A stretch of 64,000 bases of DNA. Origin: Neisseriales bacterium. GTDB lineage: Bacteria; Pseudomonadota; Gammaproteobacteria; Burkholderiales; UBA11063. The stretch's first letter is position 1, and each line of letters opens with the position of its first letter. The notes beneath the pieces are model-generated. The model saw only the letters and a list, made by a program, of their open reading frames with translations. It was not told where the DNA came from and made no database searches. The stretch is from assembly GCA_008017155.1 (NCBI GenBank), contig SSGX01000018.1:1-64000 (forward strand), given 5' to 3'. Below, piece after piece: positions 24,786 to 32,708 of this stretch. The position numbers and the translations under genes were made by a program.

Positions 24786-27731
24786 TTATTTTTGTCCATT
24801 AACTAAACCACTAATTATTGAGTCTGGGTTAGACCGTTTAAAATTAACTATCGGTGCTGGTAGATCTTGATCTACTTCCCAAAGCATCATTCCACCAAGA
24901 CTTTTATCTTTGGCATATTTTGCTTTAGCAGCAGCGGTAATGCTGTTTTCAAAACTAGTCCAAATATTAAATCCTTTACTAGTTGCTCCTTGGGTATATG
25001 CTTCCATTGCCTCTGGATCAATAGCAAATTGGCTAGTATTATGAATATTAAAGCTAACGGGGTAAGGTTGATGGTTCCAACCTCCAAGCAAATTAAAGTA
25101 AATAGCTTTATAACTAATCAAAGATGAATCTGCTACCTCAAGACCAGTAACCCCTGCTATAGCAGCACTATCATTTATAAAAGGAATATATGCACCATAG
25201 TTATCGGTATTAACAGGGAAGGCATAACCATATGCGGGGATACCCAATACTAGTTTTGAAGAAGAAATATTATCATTGCTTATTAAGTAATCAAGCGTTG
25301 AATCAATATTATAATTGGTAAAAATACCACTTTCATCTATTTTCTGATTTGGACTATTGTGTAAAGGCGAATTGAAGTTAGTATAACCTGTTTGATTATC
25401 TAACCCATTCCAGGTAGCAGCATGATAATCATAAGACATTACGTTAAGTGTTTGAGTTTTCTGTGCCAATATGTTCCAGAAGCTGCCCTTGCCACTACCA
25501 CCCCAAATTGAATCAACACTCCGATACACGCTTATATTTTGTGGTATGCTTATATTTACTTGAAGATTCTGCTGGTTAAATAAATCAATTAAGTCAAGCA
25601 AATTTTGTAAGTCAGCTTTAGTAACTACATATTTACTACCATTATCAATAGTCCATAATCCATTGTTTGGTTCCCAGTCTATATTTACTCCAGCAATCTT
25701 CTGGGTTACCCCCATGGCTGCGGCATCATTATTTAATGCATTAATTAAACCCACCGTACTTGACACAATCGTGCTAATTTTATTATTGGAAATAGCTTCG
25801 GAAAATTCATTTGCATTATTCCAACCACCAATTCCAAGATAGAATGGCTTATTCAATGCAAGTAACGAAGCAACCAAACCGCGCCCCATACTTCCATCTG
25901 GTTGAAAAACAAAATCTGTCCAGTTGTCAGTCGATTTTACAATTCCTTCTGCTGTCATACTTTCAAACGCATAATATAATTGGTCTGCTGCTAAATCAAG
26001 ATCATTAATTGGGCTAAATGAGGTGTTTCGCCAATTTGGGATCCAGTCTTGAATAACAATCTTGTTTGCTAATTGTTGTTTAGTCCCAAGGTCTTTCGCC
26101 ATTTTAATATTTTGCCAAGCTCTAACACCAAAATTTTGCCAAATTGGATTATCAGTGTTTTGTATGGATGCTGGGTTATAAAAGTAGCAACCATATGGAC
26201 CCTCTTGATTCATATTGCTCAAAAGTGGGCTTGCAAAGTTGTAATTTGCAAATACTCTTTGTTCTGCCCAATTGCTGTTATATGATTGTTTGCCACTACA
26301 TATAAATACATTTGGATTTGCAAGATAAGTAGAAGTATCAACCCCAACTTCATAGAATTTGGTATCAGCTGGAATTGTACTTTCTTCAAATCTGTATGAA
26401 CCATTTGGCATTACCAAGCCTCCAGCAATAGTTGTTGGTTTCTCATTTGGATCTGAAGTTTTATATAGGTTTAAAATTGGGATAATATAACCCTGAGTAT
26501 TATTCGTAAATGCCACAGTCCCAGAATATGGATTCCCATTATTATCGACACTTGGATCAGTAAAGTTTAATGGAAAAGCTCTGTCATTATAACTACAGTT
26601 TGTTCCATTGGTATTACTATCATCAGTTAGACAGATATATATTGCATCAGTAGTGATTGTAGCTATATTGCTAGCACTTTGATCTGTATCATCTACCCTA
26701 TCTAAGCTGGAAGTGATAATTACGCCATTTTTATTTAAAGAAAAGTCTACTAATGTAGTTTTACAGGTGTCATTTAAGAATTTCCAAGGATTAGGGTTAC
26801 TACCTCCGCCAATTAAATCTTCACATGTAAGAATCCCCATATCCCCAGGGTTACCCGTTGCCGAGCCTTGAGGTTCCCACTGAAGTGGGTTTATACCAGG
26901 TCCAATATCTTTTGCAGCGCCTTTAAGCCCTAAAATAAAAATATTTGGGTTTTTTGTTGGTGAACTACCTGGAACAAGCCCACCCCCATAGATACTAGAT
27001 GGATCAGATGATAAGCTTTTAACATAATCATTAGTTTGATCTTGAAGTTGATGGGCAATCGCTATCCAGTCTGGTTTTTCAGTTTGGGTCACCCAAATAA
27101 ATGGATTATCCCATCCTCCAGCAGGCCCAAATACTGTGATATAGATTCCTGAATTAATCAAATCTTGTGCCCAAATTGGAAGATCCTTATCAAGATTGGT
27201 CAAAATATTCAACCCTGCACCATACACGCTAAAATTACTAAAAGGGTTAAGTGGGTTAAGTATGCCGGTAGCTATGCCTATTACTCCAATTGCATCACCA
27301 ACTGGTAAATAAGAAAGCATAATTGCTTTTGCAAATAGATCAAGAAATGTATTTGCAAAGACATCCCAAAATGATGGGTCAACGATGCCTTGATAATTAT
27401 ATGTGATGGATTGGTTTTTATAATCAGAAATAAGCTTAAATCCATTTTGTCCATTAATATTATGACAGTTAATTTCACCAGGGTAAATTTGCTGTTTGAT
27501 GTTTTGCCCTCCTGATTGCAAGGTGTATGTATGTGAATTTTTAATTGAACCATTTACGGTGCAGATGCGAGTTAGTGGATAATGTTCTTGGCTATCATCT
27601 TTGGCTGAAAGATTTCTGTTTATTAAATTTGCATTTGTATTATGTGTACCACTATTACAAGCACTTAATGCAGTAAGCGCAAAAATAGAAGCTATGATTG
27701 TTTTTGCTAGTTTTTTATAATAGTTACTCAT
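24786..27731 (-). CDS. Large GH18 chitinase-like lipoprotein
   Basis: 981 residues from ATG 27731, which has an AAGGAGGG ribosome site. The lipobox is LTALSACNSGTHN. The first half is an uncharacterised Asn/Gly/Pro-rich region with a hydrophobic stretch (IMLSYLPVGDAIGVIGIATGIL). The C-terminal 400 residues are a GH18 barrel: LGIGGWNNANEFSEAI strand, catalytic KIAGVNIDWEPNNG (Glu about 685), and LNVMSYDYHAATW. The first Asp of the usual DGxDxDxE motif is replaced (GVNIDWE), but the Asp-x-Glu pair remains. It would cleave chitin or other GlcNAc polymers outside the cell or in the periplasm. Confidence 0.82.
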   Translation of the reverse strand: MSNYYKKLAKTIIASIFALTALSACNSGTHNTNANLINRNLSAKDDSQEHYPLTRICTVNGSIKNSHTYTLQSGGQNIKQQIYPGEINCHNINGQNGFKLISDYKNQSITYNYQGIVDPSFWDVFANTFLDLFAKAIMLSYLPVGDAIGVIGIATGILNPLNPFSNFSVYGAGLNILTNLDKDLPIWAQDLINSGIYITVFGPAGGWDNPFIWVTQTEKPDWIAIAHQLQDQTNDYVKSLSSDPSSIYGGGLVPGSSPTKNPNIFILGLKGAAKDIGPGINPLQWEPQGSATGNPGDMGILTCEDLIGGGSNPNPWKFLNDTCKTTLVDFSLNKNGVIITSSLDRVDDTDQSASNIATITTDAIYICLTDDSNTNGTNCSYNDRAFPLNFTDPSVDNNGNPYSGTVAFTNNTQGYIIPILNLYKTSDPNEKPTTIAGGLVMPNGSYRFEESTIPADTKFYEVGVDTSTYLANPNVFICSGKQSYNSNWAEQRVFANYNFASPLLSNMNQEGPYGCYFYNPASIQNTDNPIWQNFGVRAWQNIKMAKDLGTKQQLANKIVIQDWIPNWRNTSFSPINDLDLAADQLYYAFESMTAEGIVKSTDNWTDFVFQPDGSMGRGLVASLLALNKPFYLGIGGWNNANEFSEAISNNKISTIVSSTVGLINALNNDAAAMGVTQKIAGVNIDWEPNNGLWTIDNGSKYVVTKADLQNLLDLIDLFNQQNLQVNISIPQNISVYRSVDSIWGGSGKGSFWNILAQKTQTLNVMSYDYHAATWNGLDNQTGYTNFNSPLHNSPNQKIDESGIFTNYNIDSTLDYLISNDNISSSKLVLGIPAYGYAFPVNTDNYGAYIPFINDSAAIAGVTGLEVADSSLISYKAIYFNLLGGWNHQPYPVSFNIHNTSQFAIDPEAMEAYTQGATSKGFNIWTSFENSITAAAKAKYAKDKSLGGMMLWEVDQDLPAPIVNFKRSNPDSIISGLVNGQK

Positions 27732-27883
27732 GCGATCCCTCCTTTGCATAAGTTTTACCTTTAAATAAATATTCCATAAGCATAAAATTGAGTAACTTTC
27801 CCCTTTTGGTTGATTACAGTCAGTTTAAGCTTAAAGTTTCGGAATTATATATTAAAGAATACCCGGGTGAGAATGACTAAATC

Positions 27884-27940
27884 TGCATAATGAATATGCA
27901 TATTTGACTATTCCTATGATATAGCTTTGTTAGGTAATAT
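27884..27940 (+). promoter_or_regulatory. Shared palindrome promoter 2 (UreE-N-like gene)
   Basis: TGCATAATGAATATGCA (27884-27900), then CTATTC at +16 from the centre and TAATAT 43 bp from the centre (27935-27940). The surrounding 80 bp is very similar to promoter 3 at 31329, so one was probably copied from the other. Confidence 0.72.
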
Positions 27941-27980
27941 ATTGGTTAGAAATAAAATAACCATAATAAAGGATAAACAA

Positions 27981-28217
27981 ATGTTGATTCAAAAAATTAT
28001 TGGCAATGTCTATGATTATCATGGTTGGCAAGCATGTGATGTTGCAGTTGAAATTATTGATTTAAAACCAGACGAGCTTAAGAATAAACCCGTGATAATG
28101 AAAAAAATGCGAAATGGTTGCAACATAATAGTTAATGTTGATCAATGTGGGGAGATAAAAAATGGAGATATATTGTGGCTAAAAGACTTTAAAGCAGTTG
28201 TTGCATTAACTAATTAG
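27981..28217 (+). CDS. Stand-alone UreE N-terminal-like small protein
   Basis: 78 residues from ATG 27981 (AAAGGA ribosome site). The pattern IIGNVYDYHGWQ ... KKMRNGCNIIVNVDQCGEIKNGDILWL ... AVVAL resembles the N-terminal domain of UreE, the urease nickel chaperone, whose RxRTxxG strand and GDxL turn are recognisable. The C-terminal metal-binding half and His tail are missing, and no urease gene is nearby. It is probably cytosolic. It lies behind the shared palindrome promoter, so it belongs to that regulon whatever its job. Confidence 0.6.
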   Translation: MLIQKIIGNVYDYHGWQACDVAVEIIDLKPDELKNKPVIMKKMRNGCNIIVNVDQCGEIKNGDILWLKDFKAVVALTN

Positions 28218-28474
28218 ATCTTTTGGCGGTAAATTGTTGAATCACAAATGCGTATAATAAGCAAAAATGCTAAAAGCATCTAGAACGGTTTTTTGCTACA
28301 AACTACTTAAAGAAATAGAGTTATGGTAATTTTCGTGCAATTGAACCATTCAGATATGTGTATTAATTACATTTATGTTACCTGAATCCCCGCTTTTTTA
28401 AGTATAGGTAGTAATACTGGATTACATAGTGATAGGGGTGTTAGTTTGGCAAGCATACCCTACAAGTTATTGGG
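28218..28474. other. Non-coding stretch with a degenerate MITE end
   Basis: No gene is seen. At 28378-28401 the sequence TTACCTGAATCCCCGCTTTT resembles the terminus of the 258-bp MITE at 36158 (TAACCTGAGTCCTCACTTTT). No matching second end was found, so it may be a relic. Confidence 0.4.
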
Positions 28475-28574
28475 AATAATAAATATGTACAGCATCTGGA
28501 TAAGTTTTTTTATGAGCCTGTTTACGCTAAAACTGGTTCACATGGTTATGGAAGCTGCATTAAGCAGTCTTAAA
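28475..28574 (+). pseudogene. Duplicated 3' fragment of the secreted-protein gene at 32210
   Basis: About 100 bp, nearly identical to 32546-32644, encoding NKYVQHLDKFFYEPVYAKTG and onward to the stop. It is a headless copy of the last third of the gene at 32210-32644. The near-identity indicates a recent duplication. Confidence 0.85.
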
Positions 28575-28603
28575 AATATTTAACTTTTTTCATAGGAATA
28601 ACC

Positions 28604-29611
28604 ATGAAAGTATCAAAAAAATTATTAGCCATATTGGGAATATCAATGTTATCTGTGGGGTATACTTATGCACATAATACAATTTATTTTGGAATTGTAA
28701 ACAATACGGATGGAGTTCTGACATTTAGACAAGATGCCCCTGATAACTTTGACTTTAAAGGTGGTGACTTATCCCCGTCTATTCCTCCTGGAGGTAAGTT
28801 AAATGCTCAGGGCGACGAAGAGGGAACGGTTTGGAACTCATCAAGTGGAAGTATCATTGTATTTAAGGATGGTGATTATTATGCAGAGATAAGGTTCTAT
28901 GCTGATGATAATGTCAATCCTAGTGATATTTGGTATGACTATCCTGTTGGGTATTTTCCTGTATGTCATGATGCCAACTTTCTTGGTGACACAGTATCTT
29001 GCAATGTTGTTAAAGATACATATCATAGGCTAGCAGTTGGAACGCTTGGTGGTGCTATAGTTACTAGGCTATCTGAAACTGATGCTACGGAGGGAAGTAC
29101 ACATTCATATGTAGATATAAGTATTCAAGGCACTTCACAGACGCCACCCTCCGGTTCTTGGATTCATAGTTGTAAAAATTATACCTATAGTGCAGATAAT
29201 GGTAGGCTAGAGGCTGACTGTAATAAGCAATACGGATACACAAATCATTCTACACTAAACTATCGTAATATGTGTTTACGTGATTCTACAGTTTCCAATA
29301 TTAGCGGTGTGTTAACCTGCGATAGCCCGGCACCAGCAGGAAGCTATCAGCAATCATGCTTGGATCCTAAAGTTGATACTGATACTGGAACGTTAATGGC
29401 ATTTTGTGCAGATTATAGAGGATACTACGGTGCAACTTCTTTACCTAACTTCCAACAATGTAAATGGGGTATAGAGAACGATGGCGGAAATTTAAGATGT
29501 ATGCCGCAGCCAATATCAGCCATGAGTATGACGATTAAAACAATGCCTAATGTATTGGGATCTAAAATAACACCAAGCCAGTTACATTTGCAAAGTGTAA
29601 AACCATGGTGA
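28604..29611 (+). CDS. Secreted protein with cyanovirin-N-like (CVNH) domain
   Basis: 335 residues with a signal peptide (cleaved after TYAH or nearby). The N-terminal 160 residues are a beta-rich unknown domain. Residues about 180-300 match the CVNH two-repeat layout: GSWIHSCKNYTYSADNGRLEADC, then LTCDSPAPAGSYQQSCLDPKVDTDTGTLMAFCADYRG, then NDGGNLRC. Cys pairs fall where the CVNH disulfides lie. CVNH proteins bind high-mannose glycans, so a glycan-binding role outside the cell is likely. The tail ends QSVKPW. It lies next to chitinase genes. Confidence 0.72.
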   Translation: MKVSKKLLAILGISMLSVGYTYAHNTIYFGIVNNTDGVLTFRQDAPDNFDFKGGDLSPSIPPGGKLNAQGDEEGTVWNSSSGSIIVFKDGDYYAEIRFYADDNVNPSDIWYDYPVGYFPVCHDANFLGDTVSCNVVKDTYHRLAVGTLGGAIVTRLSETDATEGSTHSYVDISIQGTSQTPPSGSWIHSCKNYTYSADNGRLEADCNKQYGYTNHSTLNYRNMCLRDSTVSNISGVLTCDSPAPAGSYQQSCLDPKVDTDTGTLMAFCADYRGYYGATSLPNFQQCKWGIENDGGNLRCMPQPISAMSMTIKTMPNVLGSKITPSQLHLQSVKPW

Positions 29612-29656
29612 TTGGTAAATTGAACGAGATTTTAATGATAATTATAGGAGTAATTT

Positions 29657-31213
29657 ATGGAAAAATTAAATATTGTATTGCGTAGTGTGTTTCTTGCATC
29701 TGCAATATCTGCTTTATACGCATGTTCAGAAGGTAGCGAGGCTAGTACTACTACTAATCCGACCATACAAGCTAACCAACAGTTAAATATTGCCAACAGT
29801 AATGCTAATAGTAAAGTGGTTGCTTACTTAAATTCCTTGGATTTTCAGGTACCTAGTGTTGAGAGTGCTACTTTAGCAAACTTAACAGGTGGTACTTGGC
29901 CAGTCACTCAGGTTAACATAGCATTTATGAAACCGCACTCAACATTTAATATTGACACTGCTAAGGACTCTGATTTAGCTAATTCAAATACTGGATTATC
30001 TTTTGCGAGCGATTATACTTTAGGTGATTTGAAAGCCTTCATTGGTCAGCTTAAAGCTAAAGGAATTACTGTTTATATTTCAGTTGGTGGTTGGGATTAT
30101 AGTTGTTATGTATCTGGTACTAATGGTACTATTACAGATTATTATAATGCTGATTTAGGTGGTAGCAATTATTGTGAGCCTCCACAAGATGGATATATAC
30201 AGGCCGATTATAATTTTGACCCAACCCGGTTTGATTTTTTCCCAAATCCATTGGACTATGCAGAAAATGGAGTTCCCTTATTTGACAAGTCATTAACTAA
30301 TCCTGATTTGCAGGATACTATAGCTCAAGCTAAGCAATATATTCAAAATTGGGTGGATTTTGCGAAATATGTTGGTGCGAGCGGAGTTGATTTGGATTAT
30401 GAAGAAACCTACTATGCTGATTTGAGTCATGTAGCTAGTCCATATAATACAACTGGTTCATATAGTATAAAGTTTGGCTCGCAAAAATTTGCTAGTATTC
30501 TATATAATCTAGAACAGGATGCTAAGGCTAGTGGACTAGGCGTGTCAATTGCAGCTGTTCCGGTTGGTTCGGTTAATATTGATGCGGATAACGGTACAAA
30601 TGGTCAGCTAAATTGGGGTGGAAACTTAAAAGGAATTTATTATCAGTTAGAGTCTACCTCTGATGTTCCAACTCCAAGTGGATTGCCTGCCGCAGCGACA
30701 TTATTTAGCAATCTAAGTTTGATTGGGGTAATGACGTATGATTTAGATACTACTATTATGTCCGGATATTGTCCATATGTGTTTGATGGTAATCAACTTG
30801 GATTTGCTAATAATAATACAGGAAATAGTAATTGTATCTTAGCTAATCAGGTAAAAAGTTATCTAACCGGTTTCTCTTCTTTCTTAAGTCAGGTAAATGC
30901 CTCAAATGTTCCATTACTCGGTGGTATAGAAACAGGAAAACCTGCCTATCCTACCGGTAACACATCCAATCAAACTGAGTACTACAATGTACCACTCAAA
31001 CCCGGTATTGCTGACTGTAGTGCAGCAGTAGTTAATGGGGAGGCACCGTCATGTATTGATCAAATTAAAATGAGCACACCAAATGGTATAATTTTCTGGG
31101 AGCTAAATAAGCCAACCACAGATCTTGGTTATACTGGTAGCTTTTCGAATTTAACGCAAAGTGATTTGAATTCTGCAGCGACAACAACAGATGTTTTAAA
31201 TTTATTTAAATAG
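29657..31213 (+). CDS. GH18 chitinase-like lipoprotein
   Basis: 518 residues. The lipobox is ISALYACSEGSEAST, followed by a Thr/Asn tether. A GH18 barrel fills the rest: KVVAYLNSLDF (first strand), VYISVGGWDYS, the catalytic segment GASGVDLDYEE (acid about 248), LIGVMTYDLD and GIIFWELNK. It would hydrolyse chitin or related GlcNAc polymers. An insertion with NYCEPPQDGY between strands 3 and 4 is unusual. It starts 45 bp after the CVNH gene and probably shares its transcript. It ends in a strong terminator. Confidence 0.87.
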   Translation: MEKLNIVLRSVFLASAISALYACSEGSEASTTTNPTIQANQQLNIANSNANSKVVAYLNSLDFQVPSVESATLANLTGGTWPVTQVNIAFMKPHSTFNIDTAKDSDLANSNTGLSFASDYTLGDLKAFIGQLKAKGITVYISVGGWDYSCYVSGTNGTITDYYNADLGGSNYCEPPQDGYIQADYNFDPTRFDFFPNPLDYAENGVPLFDKSLTNPDLQDTIAQAKQYIQNWVDFAKYVGASGVDLDYEETYYADLSHVASPYNTTGSYSIKFGSQKFASILYNLEQDAKASGLGVSIAAVPVGSVNIDADNGTNGQLNWGGNLKGIYYQLESTSDVPTPSGLPAAATLFSNLSLIGVMTYDLDTTIMSGYCPYVFDGNQLGFANNNTGNSNCILANQVKSYLTGFSSFLSQVNASNVPLLGGIETGKPAYPTGNTSNQTEYYNVPLKPGIADCSAAVVNGEAPSCIDQIKMSTPNGIIFWELNKPTTDLGYTGSFSNLTQSDLNSAATTTDVLNLFK

Positions 31214-31237
31214 CTGATGCTTATTATCACAAAGTCA

Positions 31238-31264
31238 AGCCACAGATTTTATCTGTGGCTTTTT
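31238..31264 (+). terminator. Intrinsic terminator
   Basis: AAGCCACAGAT / ATCTGTGGCTT stem with a TTTT loop and a following T-run, directly after the GH18 gene. Confidence 0.9.
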
Positions 31265-31328
31265 CCATATTTGTTCACCTTGCGAAACCTTATCTCATTT
31301 TTATAACCTAGATGAGAATGTATAAATC

Positions 31329-31385
31329 TGCATAATGAATATGCAAATTTGACTATTCTCAAAATATAGCGGTGTTAGGTAATAT
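31329..31385 (+). promoter_or_regulatory. Shared palindrome promoter 3 (small secreted protein)
   Basis: TGCATAATGAATATGCA (31329-31345), CTATTC at +16, and TAATAT 43 bp from the centre (31380-31385). It is almost a copy of promoter 2. Confidence 0.72.
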
Positions 31386-31430
31386 ATCGGAAGGTAAATA
31401 ATTAGAACAAATATAACTTTGGAGAAAACT

Positions 31431-31919
31431 ATGAAAAACATATATCTAAGCCTATCATTTATATCTTTACTTGTTATTGGAAATAATGCTTCTGCTGATG
31501 ATGCTTGGTTTAAAGTATGTAACGCATCCAACAATACGGTAGTATTACAATTTACCAATAGTCATCCGTATTATGGATCGATGCGGGTTAATGGTCAATC
31601 CTCAGGTAGTTTTAATATGTTTCATGGGGATTGTTTTGATGTAGATGCATGGACGACTGGTAATCGGGTGTCGCCTAGTGCTGGGGATCTTGATGTAACA
31701 TATACTGATGGTACTAATACTGGGAGTTTTTCTATTTATATGGATGGCTGTCATGATACAGGAGACACGTGCATAGAAAATGTGCAAGATACATTTGTAA
31801 GTGTTACAAATGGAGACAATTTCTACTGGGGGCATACTGCACTTAACCAACAGGATGTTGATGATCCAAGTATAAATGCGCCATATATAATGAATTTCCA
31901 ATATAGAAAAGGTGGTTAA
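31431..31919 (+). CDS. Small secreted beta-rich protein
   Basis: 162 residues with a signal peptide (cleaved after NNASA). The mature protein begins DDAWFKVCNASNNTVVLQFTN and is all-beta looking, with Cys residues at VCN, GDC, GCHDTGDTC. Its general plan (short strand with VCN, then a DxxDxxYTDGTNTGSFSIYMDGC segment) recalls the secreted protein at 16540, but I do not recognise a named family. TTTGGAG precedes the ATG at 31431. It is under the shared palindrome promoter and followed closely by a small open frame. Confidence 0.65.
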   Translation: MKNIYLSLSFISLLVIGNNASADDAWFKVCNASNNTVVLQFTNSHPYYGSMRVNGQSSGSFNMFHGDCFDVDAWTTGNRVSPSAGDLDVTYTDGTNTGSFSIYMDGCHDTGDTCIENVQDTFVSVTNGDNFYWGHTALNQQDVDDPSINAPYIMNFQYRKGG

Positions 31920-31926
31920 TAAAGCT

Positions 31927-32133
31927 ATGAAAAATTTAGCCTTAAATGATATTTCAACAGCTGATGCTAATACAAAATTTACAAATTCCCTTAATAAGAA
32001 AAGTGTTAATTGGCTCAGAAAAATAATTAATGCTTATATTAAAACTGCTAGTCGTTCCGTTGAGGTGCAAATAACCTCTCAACTTATCGTATCTAGGGTG
32101 TTTAGTAGTAACCGTCTAGATACTAGCAAATAG
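31927..32133 (+). CDS. Possible 68-residue basic protein
   Basis: An open frame starting MKNLALNDISTADANTKF, 8 bp after the preceding stop. It is rich in Lys, Asn and Ser with a basic middle (SVNWLRKIINAYIKTASRS) and no signal peptide. No family is recognised. Close spacing favours translation with the upstream gene, but coding potential is weak. Confidence 0.4.
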   Translation: MKNLALNDISTADANTKFTNSLNKKSVNWLRKIINAYIKTASRSVEVQITSQLIVSRVFSSNRLDTSK

Positions 32134-32209
32134 TTAGTGTCTGGATGAGTCTATCAGCAAAGTTGTACATAACAATTCATCAATATCTATTTTTAATAAA
32201 GGACTTATT

Positions 32210-32644
32210 ATGAGAAACTCTTTTAAAATTTTATCAATATTTGTAGTTTTGGTAACTAAATTCGTTGCAGCACAGGACTTCTCCGGTACTTGGATATGTC
32301 AAGAAATGGATAGTCATGATGGTTATTTGGCAAAAGAAACTATTACTTTGACAACTAATTCAGCGCATTCTGATGCCAAAAACGGAAACATGTCTTATGA
32401 TCTAAAAATTAATGTGCCAGGTTTAGATGGTTATACTGGGGTTGCTGTGAGTAATGGCAATAGGGTTGCACTTTATTTTGAGGGAGTTAAGAATCCTAAT
32501 GATAAGGGGGTTGGCTTAGCAACCGTATCCCAACAGGTAACGGGAAATAATAAATATGTACAGCATCTGGATAAGTTTTTTTATGAGCCTGTTTACGCTA
32601 AAACTGGTTCACATGGTTATGGAAGCTGCATTAAGCAGTCTTAG
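32210..32644 (+). CDS. Small secreted protein, lipocalin-like start
   Basis: 144 residues with a signal peptide (cleaved after FVAAQ). The mature sequence opens FSGTWICQEMDSHDG and then TITLTTNSAHSD, the usual look of a small lipocalin-like beta barrel (F-x-G-x-W). A second Cys near the C-terminus (GYGSCIKQS) could bond with the first. AAGGA precedes the ATG. The last 100 bases are duplicated at 28475-28574. Function not known; binding of a small ligand would be a guess. Confidence 0.65.
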   Translation: MRNSFKILSIFVVLVTKFVAAQDFSGTWICQEMDSHDGYLAKETITLTTNSAHSDAKNGNMSYDLKINVPGLDGYTGVAVSNGNRVALYFEGVKNPNDKGVGLATVSQQVTGNNKYVQHLDKFFYEPVYAKTGSHGYGSCIKQS

Positions 32645-32708
32645 CATTGCTATTTTAGTATTTTAATTTTAAGAGTTTTTAATTTAATGAATTTAGTAAA
32701 GGTGTTTT

